A stretch of 64,000 nucleotides of DNA from assembly GCF_900095185.1 (NCBI RefSeq), contig NZ_LT606948.1, forward strand, positions 1 to 64,000, given 5' to 3'. Shown one piece after another: positions 8,227-22,031 of the stretch. This DNA is from Polynucleobacter necessarius (GTDB taxonomy: Bacteria; Pseudomonadota; Gammaproteobacteria; Burkholderiales; Burkholderiaceae). The notes beneath the pieces are model-generated. The model searched no databases and was not told the DNA's origin. It saw only the letters and a program-made list of their open reading frames with translations. The position numbers and the translations under genes were made by a program. Positions within the stretch are counted from its first letter, which is position 1. Each line of letters starts with the position of its first letter.

Positions 8227-9405
8227 CCCCGTACCACCTGTATCTCGCGAACGACTCCGATCCACGCGATAAAAGCGTTCTGTTAGACGTGAAAGATGCT
8301 CAGCAGCTATGCCTGGGCCAGTATCAGTCACTGAAAATTCTCCCTGCCCATCCTCTGCATTGAAACTCCACTTGACGTCAATCAAACCAGCATCAGGCGT
8401 ATAGCGAATAGCATTAGATACTAGGTTACTAAATGCAGACAAAACCTCGCGCTCATCCCCCAGCAAATCTTGTTGAGATAAAGCTTCAAAGGTAAATGAG
8501 TGTCTTCCCATTGAGAGCGCTTCCACATCATTTTTGAGTAGAGCCATCAAGGTTTTAATATGTACTGGCTTAGTAATCGCAGGTAGCGAATTGGATTCGA
8601 GATTCGCTAAAGTCAGCAAATCCTCTACCAGACTCTTCATTCTGATGGCCTGAGCCATCATCATCTCGAAATATTGATCTTGCTGATCCTTAGGAAGATC
8701 AAGAGACTGAACAGTTTCTAAAAAGCCCATTAACACTGTAATAGGAGTTCTCATCTCATGAGAGACATTTGCAACGAAGTCGCGACGCATAGCATCCGCT
8801 TTTTGTAAATCGGTGACGTTCTGGACCAAGATCAAATGACGCTTTTGTCCAAATGGAAAGGCTTGTAGCATTACGCTGATACTACTACTCGGACCCATTC
8901 TTTCCATTAACAAGGGCTCTTCAAAATTTCTCTTAGTAAAGTACTGAATAAACTCCGGCCTACGTATTAAAAAGTTAATACGCTGCATGACATCCCGTTT
9001 GTAGATGAGCCCAAAAAACTGCTCGGCAATACTATTACACCATTCAATTTGATCGTTTTCATCGAGCATCACCAGACCATTTGGAGATGCCTGAAATGCT
9101 TCTATAAAAGTATTGTGTTGGCGCTCAATCGTGAGTAGTTTTTGTTTTTGGTTTTTAATTAAGCGTTGCAGTCTAAAAAGCACTTCTTCCCAGTAGCCGC
9201 TCGGCAACGACATTTTTTCCAGGGAATCACTCAGGATATATTTTTTTAAGCGTGCTAAATTAATATAGGAGTAAATAGGGGGGGCTGAGATGATAAAAAT
9301 CCCCAACGGTATAGCCCACTGCGCACTCCAAACTTCAAGGGTAATGAAAGCCGCAATCAGGGCAAGGCCAATCAACAAGGCGAAGCGAGTTAAGGCGGAA
9401 ACCAT
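8089..9405 (-). CDS. phoR: Phosphate sensor histidine kinase PhoR
   Basis: Membrane histidine kinase that, together with the PstSCAB-PhoU complex, senses phosphate supply and phosphorylates PhoB. The 438 residues show two N-terminal membrane helices (about 7-24 and 28-48), a PAS domain (about 97-200), the H box SHEMRTPI with H216, N box NLVSNAIRYTP, and ATP-lid motifs DTGPGI and GTGLGLAIVK. It is full length. It is the last gene of the pst-pho operon, 55 nt after phoB. Its 3' end overlaps a broken MgtC gene on the other strand by 138 nt, which leaves no room for a conventional intergenic terminator. Confidence 0.95.
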   Translation of the reverse strand: MVSALTRFALLIGLALIAAFITLEVWSAQWAIPLGIFIISAPPIYSYINLARLKKYILSDSLEKMSLPSGYWEEVLFRLQRLIKNQKQKLLTIERQHNTFIEAFQASPNGLVMLDENDQIEWCNSIAEQFFGLIYKRDVMQRINFLIRRPEFIQYFTKRNFEEPLLMERMGPSSSISVMLQAFPFGQKRHLILVQNVTDLQKADAMRRDFVANVSHEMRTPITVLMGFLETVQSLDLPKDQQDQYFEMMMAQAIRMKSLVEDLLTLANLESNSLPAITKPVHIKTLMALLKNDVEALSMGRHSFTFEALSQQDLLGDEREVLSAFSNLVSNAIRYTPDAGLIDVKWSFNAEDGQGEFSVTDTGPGIAAEHLSRLTERFYRVDRSRSRDTGGTGLGLAIVKHIASRHQAQLIIESTPGRGSTFMLRFPKERLIPITHPA

Positions 9406-9460
9406 GCTGCAATCTTAGTCGATCCGTCAGCGAATCTAAAAAATTGAAAAAATCCTATTG

Positions 9461-10174
9461 TTAAGATTCTGTGGGCGTCTTAGTAATACGGTAGCCACTG
9501 CCGCGAACGGTTTCAATGAAACGATCACAATCCACGGGAGCTAAGGCTGCCCTCAGGCGCTTGATATGAACGTCTACAGTTCTTTGCTCAATATAGACCT
9601 CATTGCCCCACACATTGTCGCGCAAATTTGTGCGGGAGTGAACACGCTCAGGATTAGCCATAAAGAACTGCAAAAGCCTGTATTCAGTTGGGCCTAAAGA
9701 GACGGGCTTGGGCTCTAGATCAGACCAAACAGCCAACACACGGTGGGAGCTTGGATCAAGTGTAATCGGACCAATACTTAATGGACCCGTGTCCTCCATT
9801 GGAGACTGTCTACGTAATAAGGCCCTCACCCTAGCAACCAACTCTTTTGGAGAGAAAGGCTTTATTACATAATCATCTGCCCCAGAATCCAACCCTAGGA
9901 CCTTATCCACTTCTTCGCTTTTGGCGGTGAGCATCAAAATTGGCAAGCCTCTAGTTCGCTCCTGGGCTCTCAGTTCTTTTGCAAATTGCACACCGGATTT
10001 GCCTGGCATCATCCAGTCCAAGATGATCATGCTAGGCACACTCTCCTTTATTAATGCAATCGCAATTTCAGTCTGCATAGCCTTTTCAACCTTATATCCT
10101 GCATGCGTAAGGTTAATGGCTATTAATTCGGCAATTGACGGCTCATCTTCGACAATGAGTATGTGATGGGTCAT
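9461..10174 (-). CDS. phoB: Phosphate response regulator PhoB
   Basis: Transcription factor of the phosphate starvation response; its phosphorylated form binds Pho boxes. The 237 residues consist of a receiver domain with phospho-acceptor D53 (ILDWMMPGKSG) and K105 (VIKPFSP), then an OmpR-type winged-helix domain (RVHSRTNLRDNVWG, RTVDVHIKRLRAAL, GSGYRI). It is intact and lies 13 nt downstream of phoU. A candidate binding site for it is present upstream of pstS at 14778-14795, suggesting autoregulation of the operon. Confidence 0.96.
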   Translation of the reverse strand: MTHHILIVEDEPSIAELIAINLTHAGYKVEKAMQTEIAIALIKESVPSMIILDWMMPGKSGVQFAKELRAQERTRGLPILMLTAKSEEVDKVLGLDSGADDYVIKPFSPKELVARVRALLRRQSPMEDTGPLSIGPITLDPSSHRVLAVWSDLEPKPVSLGPTEYRLLQFFMANPERVHSRTNLRDNVWGNEVYIEQRTVDVHIKRLRAALAPVDCDRFIETVRGSGYRITKTPTES

Positions 10175-10187
10175 AGTGTTCAGTGTT

Positions 10188-10895
10188 TTATTGCTTGTTT
10201 GCTTCGCGCACTAGATCTTCATGCGGAATATGACGCACATCAGAGCCTTTAGCAATATAAATCACAAACTCTGCAATATTCTTGGCATGGTCACCAATAC
10301 GCTCTATCGCTTTAGCGATTGTCAGTATATCTAAGCCTGTGCTAATCGTATGCGGGTCTTCAGACATGTACGAAATTAGCTTGCGCACAAAACCCCTAAA
10401 TTCCTCATCAATTTGACGATCTTCGGTTACTACCTCAGCCGCAGCAGCGGTATCAAGGCGAGCAAACGCATCTAGGCTGCGACGTAATAAATTAATCGCC
10501 ATTTGGCCGGATAAACGAATCTCTGCCACGTTGATTTTATAAGGGACATTAGACTCAATTAATCGCTTAGTTCTCTTAGCAACCCTTTCAGCCTCATCAC
10601 CAGCACGCTCAAGATTGGTTATCGCTTTTGAAACGGCCATCACTAAACGCAAATCACGTGCAGTTGGCTGGCGACGAGCAATTAACTCAGTACAGGCTAA
10701 GTCAATTTGAATTTCCAAATCATTAACCAGCTTTTCATTTTCTATGACAATATTACAAGTATCGATATCCATTGTCGTAAAAGCACGCATGGCAGTGGAG
10801 ATTTGGGACTCAACCAATCCACCCATCTCAAGTACGCGACTTGAGAGTGAATTGAGGTCAGCATCAAATTGTGATGATAGGTGTTTATCTGACAT
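10188..10895 (-). CDS. phoU: Phosphate transport regulator PhoU
   Basis: Cytoplasmic two-domain helical bundle that links the Pst transporter to PhoR and prevents activation when phosphate is plentiful. The 235 residues start MSDKHLSSQFDADL and contain the two repeated PhoU motifs, seen as ERAGDEAERVAKR in the first half and ERIGDHAKNIAEF in the second, both of the metal-binding E-x-x-x-D type. It is intact, 13 nt after pstB, within the leftward operon. Confidence 0.95.
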   Translation of the reverse strand: MSDKHLSSQFDADLNSLSSRVLEMGGLVESQISTAMRAFTTMDIDTCNIVIENEKLVNDLEIQIDLACTELIARRQPTARDLRLVMAVSKAITNLERAGDEAERVAKRTKRLIESNVPYKINVAEIRLSGQMAINLLRRSLDAFARLDTAAAAEVVTEDRQIDEEFRGFVRKLISYMSEDPHTISTGLDILTIAKAIERIGDHAKNIAEFVIYIAKGSDVRHIPHEDLVREANKQ

Positions 10896-10908
10896 TTACT
10901 ATCTCCAA

Positions 10909-11757
10909 TTAACCGAAGCGGCCGGTAATATAGTCTTCTGTTTCTTTACGCTTAGGCTTAATAAAAATCTCATCTGTCTTGCCATACTCAATTAGGCTAC
11001 CTAAATACATATAGGCAGTGTAATCCGATACACGCGCAGCTTGTTGCATGTTATGAGTCACAATTGCAATGGTGTACTCATGCTTCAATTCATTAATGAG
11101 CTCTTCGATCTTCCCTGTAGAAATCGGATCCAAAGCCGAAGTAGGCTCATCCAGCAAAATTACGGATGGCTTTACTGCAACACCGCGAGCAATACATAGG
11201 CGCTGTTGCTGACCTCCAGATAGCGAGAGTCCACTTTGATTTAATTTATCTTTTGCTTCATTCCACAGAGCAGCTTTATTTAGGGCCCACTCAACGCGCT
11301 CATCCATCTCTGAACGGGAGAGATTTTCATAGAGACGCACTCCAAATGCAATGTTTTCATAAATAGACATTGGAAATGGAGTTGGCTTCTGGAAAACCAT
11401 GCCGATACGAGAGCGTAATAGGTTTAGGTCTTGTTCAGGAGAAAGAATATTCTGACCATAGAAATTAATTTCGCCTTCTGCTCTCTGGTCAGGGTACAGA
11501 TCATACATACGATTTAGGGTACGCAATAAAGTAGACTTTCCGCAACCAGATGGTCCAATGAATGCGGTAACTCTCCCTTGTTCGATGTCCAAATTAATGT
11601 CTTTTAAGCCCTGAAATGAGCCGTAGAAGAAATTCAAATCTCTGACCTCGAGAGCATTAATGGCTGCCTGTTCGGATTGTTGCCCCGTTGCATCCACTCT
11701 ACCCCCTTGACTGTCGATCTGATTTAAGTCAAACATTGTGTTCATATTACTCATCAT
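10909..11757 (-). CDS. pstB: Phosphate ABC transporter ATP-binding protein PstB
   Basis: ATPase of the high-affinity phosphate importer. Walker [14 protein letters not shown] loop [12 protein letters not shown], signature LSGGQQQR, Walker [14 protein letters not shown] and the switch histidine ([10 protein letters not shown]) are all present in the 282 residues. There is an N-terminal extension of about 30 residues before the ATPase core ([11 protein letters not shown]). Its ATG overlaps the pstA stop by a few bases, so translation is probably coupled. Confidence 0.96.
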   Translation of the reverse strand: MMSNMNTMFDLNQIDSQGGRVDATGQQSEQAAINALEVRDLNFFYGSFQGLKDINLDIEQGRVTAFIGPSGCGKSTLLRTLNRMYDLYPDQRAEGEINFYGQNILSPEQDLNLLRSRIGMVFQKPTPFPMSIYENIAFGVRLYENLSRSEMDERVEWALNKAALWNEAKDKLNQSGLSLSGGQQQRLCIARGVAVKPSVILLDEPTSALDPISTGKIEELINELKHEYTIAIVTHNMQQAARVSDYTAYMYLGSLIEYGKTDEIFIKPKRKETEDYITGRFG

Positions 11758-12620
11758 CTTTGCACTTTCTCACGGAAAACCACACGTGCCAATATATTTA
11801 AGCCTAAAACTGCAAAAGTAATCAACAATGCACCGCCCCAGGCCAATTCAACCCAGTTATCGTATGGACTCATTGTGAATTGAAAAATCACTACCGGCAA
11901 ATTGGCCATAGGCGCATTCATATTGGTAGAGAAGAATTGGTTATTCAGTGCAGTAAATAACAGTGGCGCTGTTTCACCGCTCACACGAGCAAGCGCCAAT
12001 AAGACACCTGTAATGACGCCACTCCGCGCTGCACGCAAAGTCACTTTAAAGGCCACTTTCCATTTTGGCGTTCCCAAAGCATAAGCAGCTTCACGCAAAC
12101 TTCCAGGCACTAAGCGAAGCATATTTTCAGTGGTACGCACCACAACTGGTATCGCAATGAGTGCAAGGGCAACAGTACCAGCCCAACCAGAGAAGTGTCT
12201 TACCTGTGCTACTACGAATGCATACACAAATAAACCAATCACAATCGATGGTGCTGAAAGCATGATGTCGGTCACAAAGCGAGTAATGGCTGCAACTCGA
12301 CTGCGATCTCCATATTCAGACAAATACAAACCAGCTAGAACGCCAATCGGAGTACTCACCAAGGTACATGTACCTACCAGCATGAGGCTGCCAACAATGG
12401 CGTTAGCCAAACCACCACCTTCAGAACCGGGAGCTGGAGTGCTATTCACAAAAAGAGATAAATCTAATGCTGAGAATCCTTTAATTACTAAAACACTCAA
12501 AATCCAAAACAAGAAAACCATACCCAAAACCATGGCTCCCATGGAGAGAGTTAGACCAATTTTATTGGCACGCTTACGTTTAGCAAAGATTGCTGGATCC
12601 ATATTAGAATTAAAGTTCAT
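11754..12620 (-). CDS. pstA: Phosphate ABC transporter permease PstA
   Basis: Inner membrane permease half of the phosphate importer. An upstream ATG at 12662 would overlap pstC by 37 nt; the ATG at 12620 ([20 protein letters not shown]), just past the pstC stop, is the better start and gives 288 residues. Six hydrophobic helices are visible, as is the permease coupling loop region ([20 protein letters not shown]). Intact. It pairs with PstC in the membrane. Confidence 0.93.
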   Translation of the reverse strand: MNFNSNMDPAIFAKRKRANKIGLTLSMGAMVLGMVFLFWILSVLVIKGFSALDLSLFVNSTPAPGSEGGGLANAIVGSLMLVGTCTLVSTPIGVLAGLYLSEYGDRSRVAAITRFVTDIMLSAPSIVIGLFVYAFVVAQVRHFSGWAGTVALALIAIPVVVRTTENMLRLVPGSLREAAYALGTPKWKVAFKVTLRAARSGVITGVLLALARVSGETAPLLFTALNNQFFSTNMNAPMANLPVVIFQFTMSPYDNWVELAWGGALLITFAVLGLNILARVVFREKVQR

Positions 12621-12625
12621 GTTTT

Positions 12626-13603
12626 TCAGCCCTGTTTCTTCTCCATATTGTTCAGCATCCACTTAGCGCATGCCAACACAATGAAGGTGATCAGGAAAAG
12701 TGCTAAACCGAGAGCAAACAATGATGAAAGATGATTGCCAGCTTCTGCCTCGCCAAATTCATTAGCAAGAGTCGAAGCAATAGAAGTTCCCGGAGCAAAG
12801 AGTGAAGGGGACAAACGGTGCGCATTACCAATAACGAAGGTAACTGCCATTGTTTCACCAAGTGCGCGCCCTAGTCCAAGCATGATTCCTCCGATGACGC
12901 CAGCCTTGGTATATGGCAGCACAACGTTTCCAACCACCTCCCAAGTAGTGCAGCCAATACCATAGGCTGGTTCCTTAAGAACTGGTGGAACAATTTCAAA
13001 TACATCACGCATTACCGAGGCAATAAAGGGCAGAATCATCATGGCCAAAATTAAGCCGGCACAGAGAATACCAATACCGTTAAAAGCACCGGAAAACAAA
13101 ATACCAAAACCTGGGATGTGACCCAATGTACCAGCCAAAGCTGGCTGAATATATTCTGCAAACAATGGTGCAAAAATAAAAAGTCCAAACATGCCGTAGA
13201 TGATGGATGGCACCGCAGCCAGCAACTCTACTGCAGTACCTAAGGGTCTGCGCAAGGGTCCAGGACATAGTTCGGTCAGAAATACTGCGATACCAAAACT
13301 GAGCGGTACAGCAATTAACAAGGAAATAAAGGAGGTAACCACAGTGCCATAAATCGCGATAAGACCACCGAATTCGCCGTTAACAACATCCCATTCTTTG
13401 GAGAAGAAAAAGCCAGGCCCAAAAGTACTGAGTGCAGGCCATGCATTAATGCTAAGCGAAACTAAGATGCCCAATAAGGCAATCAAGACTCCTATCGCAA
13501 AAAATTGAGTAATGCCATGAAATAGTAAATCCTGTATCCGCTGCAATTTAGCAATACTCAAGGCCTGAGGCGTTGGCGCTGAATGTGACTGAGTAATTTC
13601 CAT
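12626..13603 (-). CDS. pstC: Phosphate ABC transporter permease PstC
   Basis: Second permease subunit of the phosphate importer, 325 residues, with six membrane helices and the coupling loop ([20 protein letters not shown]). The segment [17 protein letters not shown] is the usual periplasmic loop after the first helix. Intact, between pstS (88 nt upstream) and pstA. Confidence 0.95.
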   Translation of the reverse strand: MEITQSHSAPTPQALSIAKLQRIQDLLFHGITQFFAIGVLIALLGILVSLSINAWPALSTFGPGFFFSKEWDVVNGEFGGLIAIYGTVVTSFISLLIAVPLSFGIAVFLTELCPGPLRRPLGTAVELLAAVPSIIYGMFGLFIFAPLFAEYIQPALAGTLGHIPGFGILFSGAFNGIGILCAGLILAMMILPFIASVMRDVFEIVPPVLKEPAYGIGCTTWEVVGNVVLPYTKAGVIGGIMLGLGRALGETMAVTFVIGNAHRLSPSLFAPGTSIASTLANEFGEAEAGNHLSSLFALGLALFLITFIVLACAKWMLNNMEKKQG

Positions 13604-13690
13604 CGTGAGTGAGCTTTAGTAAATATTAAAACAGCGCCGCAGTCATGCAGGGCTGTTTCTTAATCAGAGATGAATGGTTAATCATCAAAT

Positions 13691-14713
13691 TTATTTCGTT
13701 ATAACCTTAGTGAATACATTTTTACGAATGAAGTCAGTGGTCGCATCAGGCATTGGCACGTAATCTAACTCTTCAGCCATCTTTTTGCCATCCTTAAATG
13801 CAAAATCAAAGAACTTAATGACTTCAGCAGCGTTGGCTTTGTTCTCAGGATTCTTATAGAGCAAAATGAATGATGCGCCTGTAATAGGCCACGATTTCGC
13901 ACCAGCAGCATTAGTGATAAAGGCTCCCATACCAGAAATCTTTGCCCAATCTGCTCCAGCAGCTGCAGCAGCGAATGTTAAGTCATCCGGAGCAACAAAA
14001 TTACCGTCCTTGTTTTTCAAGGAAATGAAATTCATTTTGTTCTTTTTAGCGTATGCATACTCTACATAACCGATTGAGTTTTTCACGCGAGTAACGTTAG
14101 CAGCTACGCCTTCATTACCTTTACCACCTACCGTAGAAGCGGCTGGCCACTTAACGTGTGCTCCTGCACCGACTGAATCTTTAAATAAGGTACTGGTCTT
14201 AGCTAAGTAGTCCGTAAAAATTGCAGTTGTACCAGAACCATCAGCACGTGTAACTACAATGATTGGGCCAGAAGGAATCTTTACGCCAGGATTCATGATA
14301 GCGATACGCTTATCGCCCCAGTCAGAAATGATTCCCTGAAAGATATCGGCCAATATTGGACCATCTAATTTGATTTCTCCTGGCTTAACGCCATCAACGT
14401 TAATGACAGGAACAACTCCACCAATAATTGCTGGAAACTGAACCATGCCATCTTTTGCGAGATCTTCAAATTTCACTGGATTGTCGGTAGCACCGAAATC
14501 AAGAATTTTAGCTTTACTTTGCTTGATACCACCTGAAGAGCCAATTGACTGGTAATTCAAATTCGAGCCAGTTTTAGCTTTATAAGCTTCAGCCCATTTT
14601 GCATAGATTGGGTATGGGAATGTTGCACCAGCACCAGTCATGTCAACAGCAAAGGCAGCTGGAGCAAGAGAAATGGCGCTAATCACAAGCGCTTTTTTCA
14701 AGAGTGATTTCAT
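13691..14713 (-). CDS. pstS: Periplasmic phosphate-binding protein PstS
   Basis: Solute-binding protein that captures phosphate in the periplasm. I take the start at ATG 14713 (MKSLLKKALVISAISLAPAA), which begins directly with a signal peptide cleaved after AFA; the ATG at 14731 would add six residues ahead of it. Ligand-site segments GAGATFPYPIY, SIGSSGGI and RADGSGTTAIFTDYL are present. Intact, 340 residues, first gene of the operon. A Pho box with an appropriately placed -10 element lies upstream. Confidence 0.96.
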   Translation of the reverse strand: MKSLLKKALVISAISLAPAAFAVDMTGAGATFPYPIYAKWAEAYKAKTGSNLNYQSIGSSGGIKQSKAKILDFGATDNPVKFEDLAKDGMVQFPAIIGGVVPVINVDGVKPGEIKLDGPILADIFQGIISDWGDKRIAIMNPGVKIPSGPIIVVTRADGSGTTAIFTDYLAKTSTLFKDSVGAGAHVKWPAASTVGGKGNEGVAANVTRVKNSIGYVEYAYAKKNKMNFISLKNKDGNFVAPDDLTFAAAAAGADWAKISGMGAFITNAAGAKSWPITGASFILLYKNPENKANAAEVIKFFDFAFKDGKKMAEELDYVPMPDATTDFIRKNVFTKVITK

Positions 14714-14761
14714 TTGAACAGTCCTTAACAAAGGGATTACAAAATTAATTCAATGAATGAA

Positions 14762-14795
14762 AGATACGGGCTGCGTATGACGCTTTGATGACACT
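14762..14795 (-). promoter_or_regulatory. Pho box and -10 element of the pst operon
   Basis: On the minus strand GTGTCATCAAAGCGTCAT (14778-14795) fits the Pho box pattern of two CTGTCAT-like heptamers separated by four A/T-rich bases. Ten bases after it comes TATCTT (14762-14767), the spacing expected when a Pho box replaces the -35 element. It lies about 65 nt upstream of the pstS ATG. PhoB, encoded in the same operon, is the expected binder. Confidence 0.8.
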
Positions 14796-14990
14796 TACTA
14801 AGTATCACAAAATATTTAATTAAATCAATATTTTATAAGGATGTGGAGGTTATAAAAACCCATATTTTAAGGGGATTATGAGGAATCATGAATGAGTATT
14901 TAGAATGAAATCTCTCGTTTAAGTTAGTTAAAAACAATGGGCTATTTAGCCTCTGAACTTAAAAATAACCTCAGGCAAGTCTACCAAAAT

Positions 14991-15017
14991 AAAAAACCAC
15001 CCGTAGGTGGTTTTTTA
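14991..15017 (-). terminator. Rho-independent terminator
   Basis: A nearly perfect hairpin: A-rich AAAAAACCACC, loop CGTA, then GGTGGTTTTTT. It lies downstream of the broken exported-protein gene at 15034-15489, between it and the pst promoter. The rest of 14796-14990 is A/T-rich and shows no gene. Confidence 0.85.
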
Positions 15018-15033
15018 TTAAAACGTTACATCA

Positions 15034-15489
15034 TTACTTCTTCGTAACTTCAATTGTGGATCCACCTTGTTGAATCACCACAGGGCTCTTAGACCAGCCC
15101 GTTAAAGAAATAGTGATATTCTTGTCACTGTGAATTTTAGAGCGGCCGGTTTCTTCCATGCCCCCCACTAATGAAAAATACTTACCTTCAAAATCAGTAA
15201 GGTTATGAAGGTGATGCACATCACCCCTGGCAACTAGATGAGATGCGCCGATTTGATTTTCATATAAGCCGATATTCTTAACCGTCAAGGGGTATTGTTT
15301 ACCCTGATACGTTAATACTCCTGAAGAAACGCTAGCCTTTTAACCAGTTGCCAAAGCGTACACCTTTAGATCAACAGTGACCTTAGCAGTCGGTGTAGGC
15401 AGAGGTACATCGCTTTGTGCACTTGCAGGACCAGTGAAGGTGGCTAAGCCAATTAGTAAAGACGCTGCCAATGATTTGAGGCTGTGCAT
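15034..15489 (-). pseudogene. Exported protein of unknown function with one in-frame stop
   Basis: Reading from ATG 15489 gives a signal peptide (MHSLKSLAASLLIGLATFTG, cleavage likely after ASA), then KVTVDLKVYALATG, a TAA at about 15340, then in the same frame KASVSSGVLTYQGKQYPLTV and on to the C-terminus at 15034. Nothing else is disturbed, so a single nonsense mutation inactivates it. The phrase LTYQGKQYPLTVKNIGL resembles beta-rich periplasmic proteins of the EipA/DUF1134 sort, but I cannot assign it firmly. It has its own terminator. Confidence 0.7.
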
Positions 15490-15524
15490 AAACGTCTCAT
15501 CTATCACAATTCATCATGAATAAT

Positions 15525-15632
15525 TTATGTTTCAATGCTGCATTTTTGTTGGATTGAATAGGCGCCAGTAGAGGCATCAGCAATGGTCAAAGTAGCAACA
15601 GTAGTACCATTTTGCTCTATCAACAAAATCAT
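15525..15632 (-). pseudogene. Possible C-terminal gene fragment
   Basis: A 35-codon frame that ends in a protein-like tail (NGTTVATLTIADASTGAYS) followed by a stop 36 nt before the next start. The composition looks like a beta-rich exported protein and not random sequence, and it has no upstream part. It may be the end of a decayed gene that preceded the exported protein. No function can be given. Confidence 0.25.
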
Positions 15633-16072
15633 CTACTAAGAATAGATGATGTGATATGGTTCAAATCATCTAGTAGTGCAAAGACAAAGATTGAGTAGTC
15701 GTTATTCGTACTTAGAACAGAAATTTGATGGTATTTTTATACTATTACCTTGTAAGCTATTGGCTTACAGGAATTTACTCTGTGGCTGTTTTATGCAGGA
15801 TGATTGTGCAACGATTTTCAAAAACCTCAGAGCTATCTCCCCAAGGTTGATTCAGGGAGCAAAGACTAGATGTCAATAAATCTTAATTATTGCAACAGGC
15901 TAGCCTCTATAAGGCAGCTCAGAAGAATGCTGGGGTGATTTTAAGAAATCGACCTCTCAAGCTCAGCATCGTCAGAATCAAATTTAGCCTCATAAAGCTT
16001 TCCAAGCTCACTGATAATTCATTTCGAGAATGTGGGGAAAAGGATTATGAAGCTGTTTATCTAATGACTTTG
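15633..16072. other. Gap without a recognisable gene
   Basis: About 440 bases of A/T-rich sequence between the fragment and the tRNA. Two short frames on the plus strand show no family resemblance, and the second one runs into the tRNA in antisense, so I do not call them. A small inverted repeat (CATCTA/TAGATG near 15630-15650) is present. This is probably a degraded gene beyond recognition. Confidence 0.4.
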
Positions 16073-16162
<90 letters not shown>

Positions 16163-16214
16163 AATACACGCAGGATCAACTTGAACAACAGTCCCGCTAA
16201 AACACTGCAACTCT

Positions 16215-16621
16215 TTACTCGCAGATGCCTGTCATGAGCAGCCCACCAGAAAAGAATCCAAAAGGTTTCTTGCTGCCATTCACTATCTCATCAATGCTGA
16301 GATAGTCTACAAAAGCACCATTTTTGCCACTAGACTTTTGCATCCAAATCACCTTGTAAGCGTTGCCTGCACTTCCAGATGCAATCACCTTAGGATTTTT
16401 TAAGGTGTCCATCACATCTCCAATGACTTCTCCGCTTCTCTTGACTACCACAAATGCTTAACCCACTCTTGGGCTATCTTTTTGGCCAAGATGAGCTCTC
16501 CATTGCTCTTGATATAAGCGTCGCTTAGTACTTCGCATCGATAGGTTTTTTCAGCAGCAAAAACGCTTGGCGCAATCCATATCGCGCAAATGAGGCCAAG
16601 AAGTGTTGAGCGTGATTTCAT
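16215..16621 (-). pseudogene. Exported protein of unknown function with frameshift
   Basis: Start taken at ATG 16621 (MKSRSTLLGLICAIWIAPSV), a signal peptide ending in VFAAEKT. The first part runs to KKIAQEWVKH, then a single-base shift near 16450 moves the rest (VVVKRSGEVIGDVMDTLKNP, GSAGNAYKVI, KKPFGFFSGGLLMTG) to another frame ending at 16215. Joined, it would be about 135 residues. I do not recognise a named family; two or three cysteines (YRCEV, GIC) could form a disulphide. Directly downstream of serS on the same strand, 1 nt after its stop or overlapping it. Confidence 0.7.
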
Positions 16622-16642
16622 TTCAAAGGATCTACTTTTCAC

Positions 16643-17974
<1,332 letters not shown>

Positions 17975-17998
17975 CTATTTTGACTGGGTCTTGAAGCT

Positions 17999-18682
17999 CT
18001 AGTTTAAGCGCAAGACCTCTGCTCCAGCAGGTGGAGTAAACACAAAGCGATTGGCTGGCAAAGCGACATTGAGCTGAATTTTATCGACTGTTACCAGCAC
18101 TACACTTCCCAGTCCATCTGTTAACTTAAGCGCCTTGGGTAAGCCATTGGCCATGCCAATGGCGATCTTGGTATACGGTAAGTCGTTTTTGTCCTTGGCA
18201 TTCGGATCTTTTTTAGGCATTAAGGACACCCACATCATCCCTAAACGCTCTTCACCCTCGATGAGATCAAAATGCTGATCCAATGAAGTTTCGCCAAACA
18301 AAATTGCTGCAGGGGTTGAAGCTAACGCTTGTCCAGCAGGACGAAAGCTTGCTTGATTTAAATCTTTATCCCACAAGATTAATTGCTTGCCATCTGCAAT
18401 CAATTTTTGCTCATATGGTTTTTGTGTATCCCAAACAAAGCGTCCTGGACGCTGAAACACAAAATGACCTTGAGTCTGGCGCACCACCTTTAAGCCTTTG
18501 TCTTGAGGCTCATTCGCTTTAGGAGCACGTAACTGCTGCTGCACAAAATCACCTTCTGCAGTTTTAGAGTTACGCACAAATTGACGTAATTGCTCTGTGC
18601 CACTCTCTCTTTGAGAATGTGCCGTTACTGAAAAACAGAAACCGGCAATACTAAGGATTGCTGCAATGAAAAATTGTGTCAT
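17999..18682 (-). CDS. lolA: Outer-membrane lipoprotein carrier protein LolA
   Basis: Periplasmic chaperone that carries lipoproteins from LolCDE to LolB. It begins with a signal peptide (MTQFFIAAILSIAGFCFSVT, cleavage after AHS) and is 227 residues, slightly longer than E. coli LolA. The beta-barrel core shows GHFVFQRPGRFVWDTQKPYEQ in pieces, LIADGKQLILWDKDLNQ and PAAILFG. Intact; 6 nt after ftsK, as is usual in proteobacteria. Confidence 0.93.
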   Translation of the reverse strand: MTQFFIAAILSIAGFCFSVTAHSQRESGTEQLRQFVRNSKTAEGDFVQQQLRAPKANEPQDKGLKVVRQTQGHFVFQRPGRFVWDTQKPYEQKLIADGKQLILWDKDLNQASFRPAGQALASTPAAILFGETSLDQHFDLIEGEERLGMMWVSLMPKKDPNAKDKNDLPYTKIAIGMANGLPKALKLTDGLGSVVLVTVDKIQLNVALPANRFVFTPPAGAEVLRLN

Positions 18683-18688
18683 GAACTT

Positions 18689-22000
<3,312 letters not shown>

Positions 22001-22031
22001 GTCTATTCATTTGCTTAATTAAAACACTTAG

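Noticed and set aside
12130..12666. 178-codon plus-strand frame opposite pstA
   Set aside because: Antisense shadow; pstA on the minus strand has the expected helices, operon position and length.
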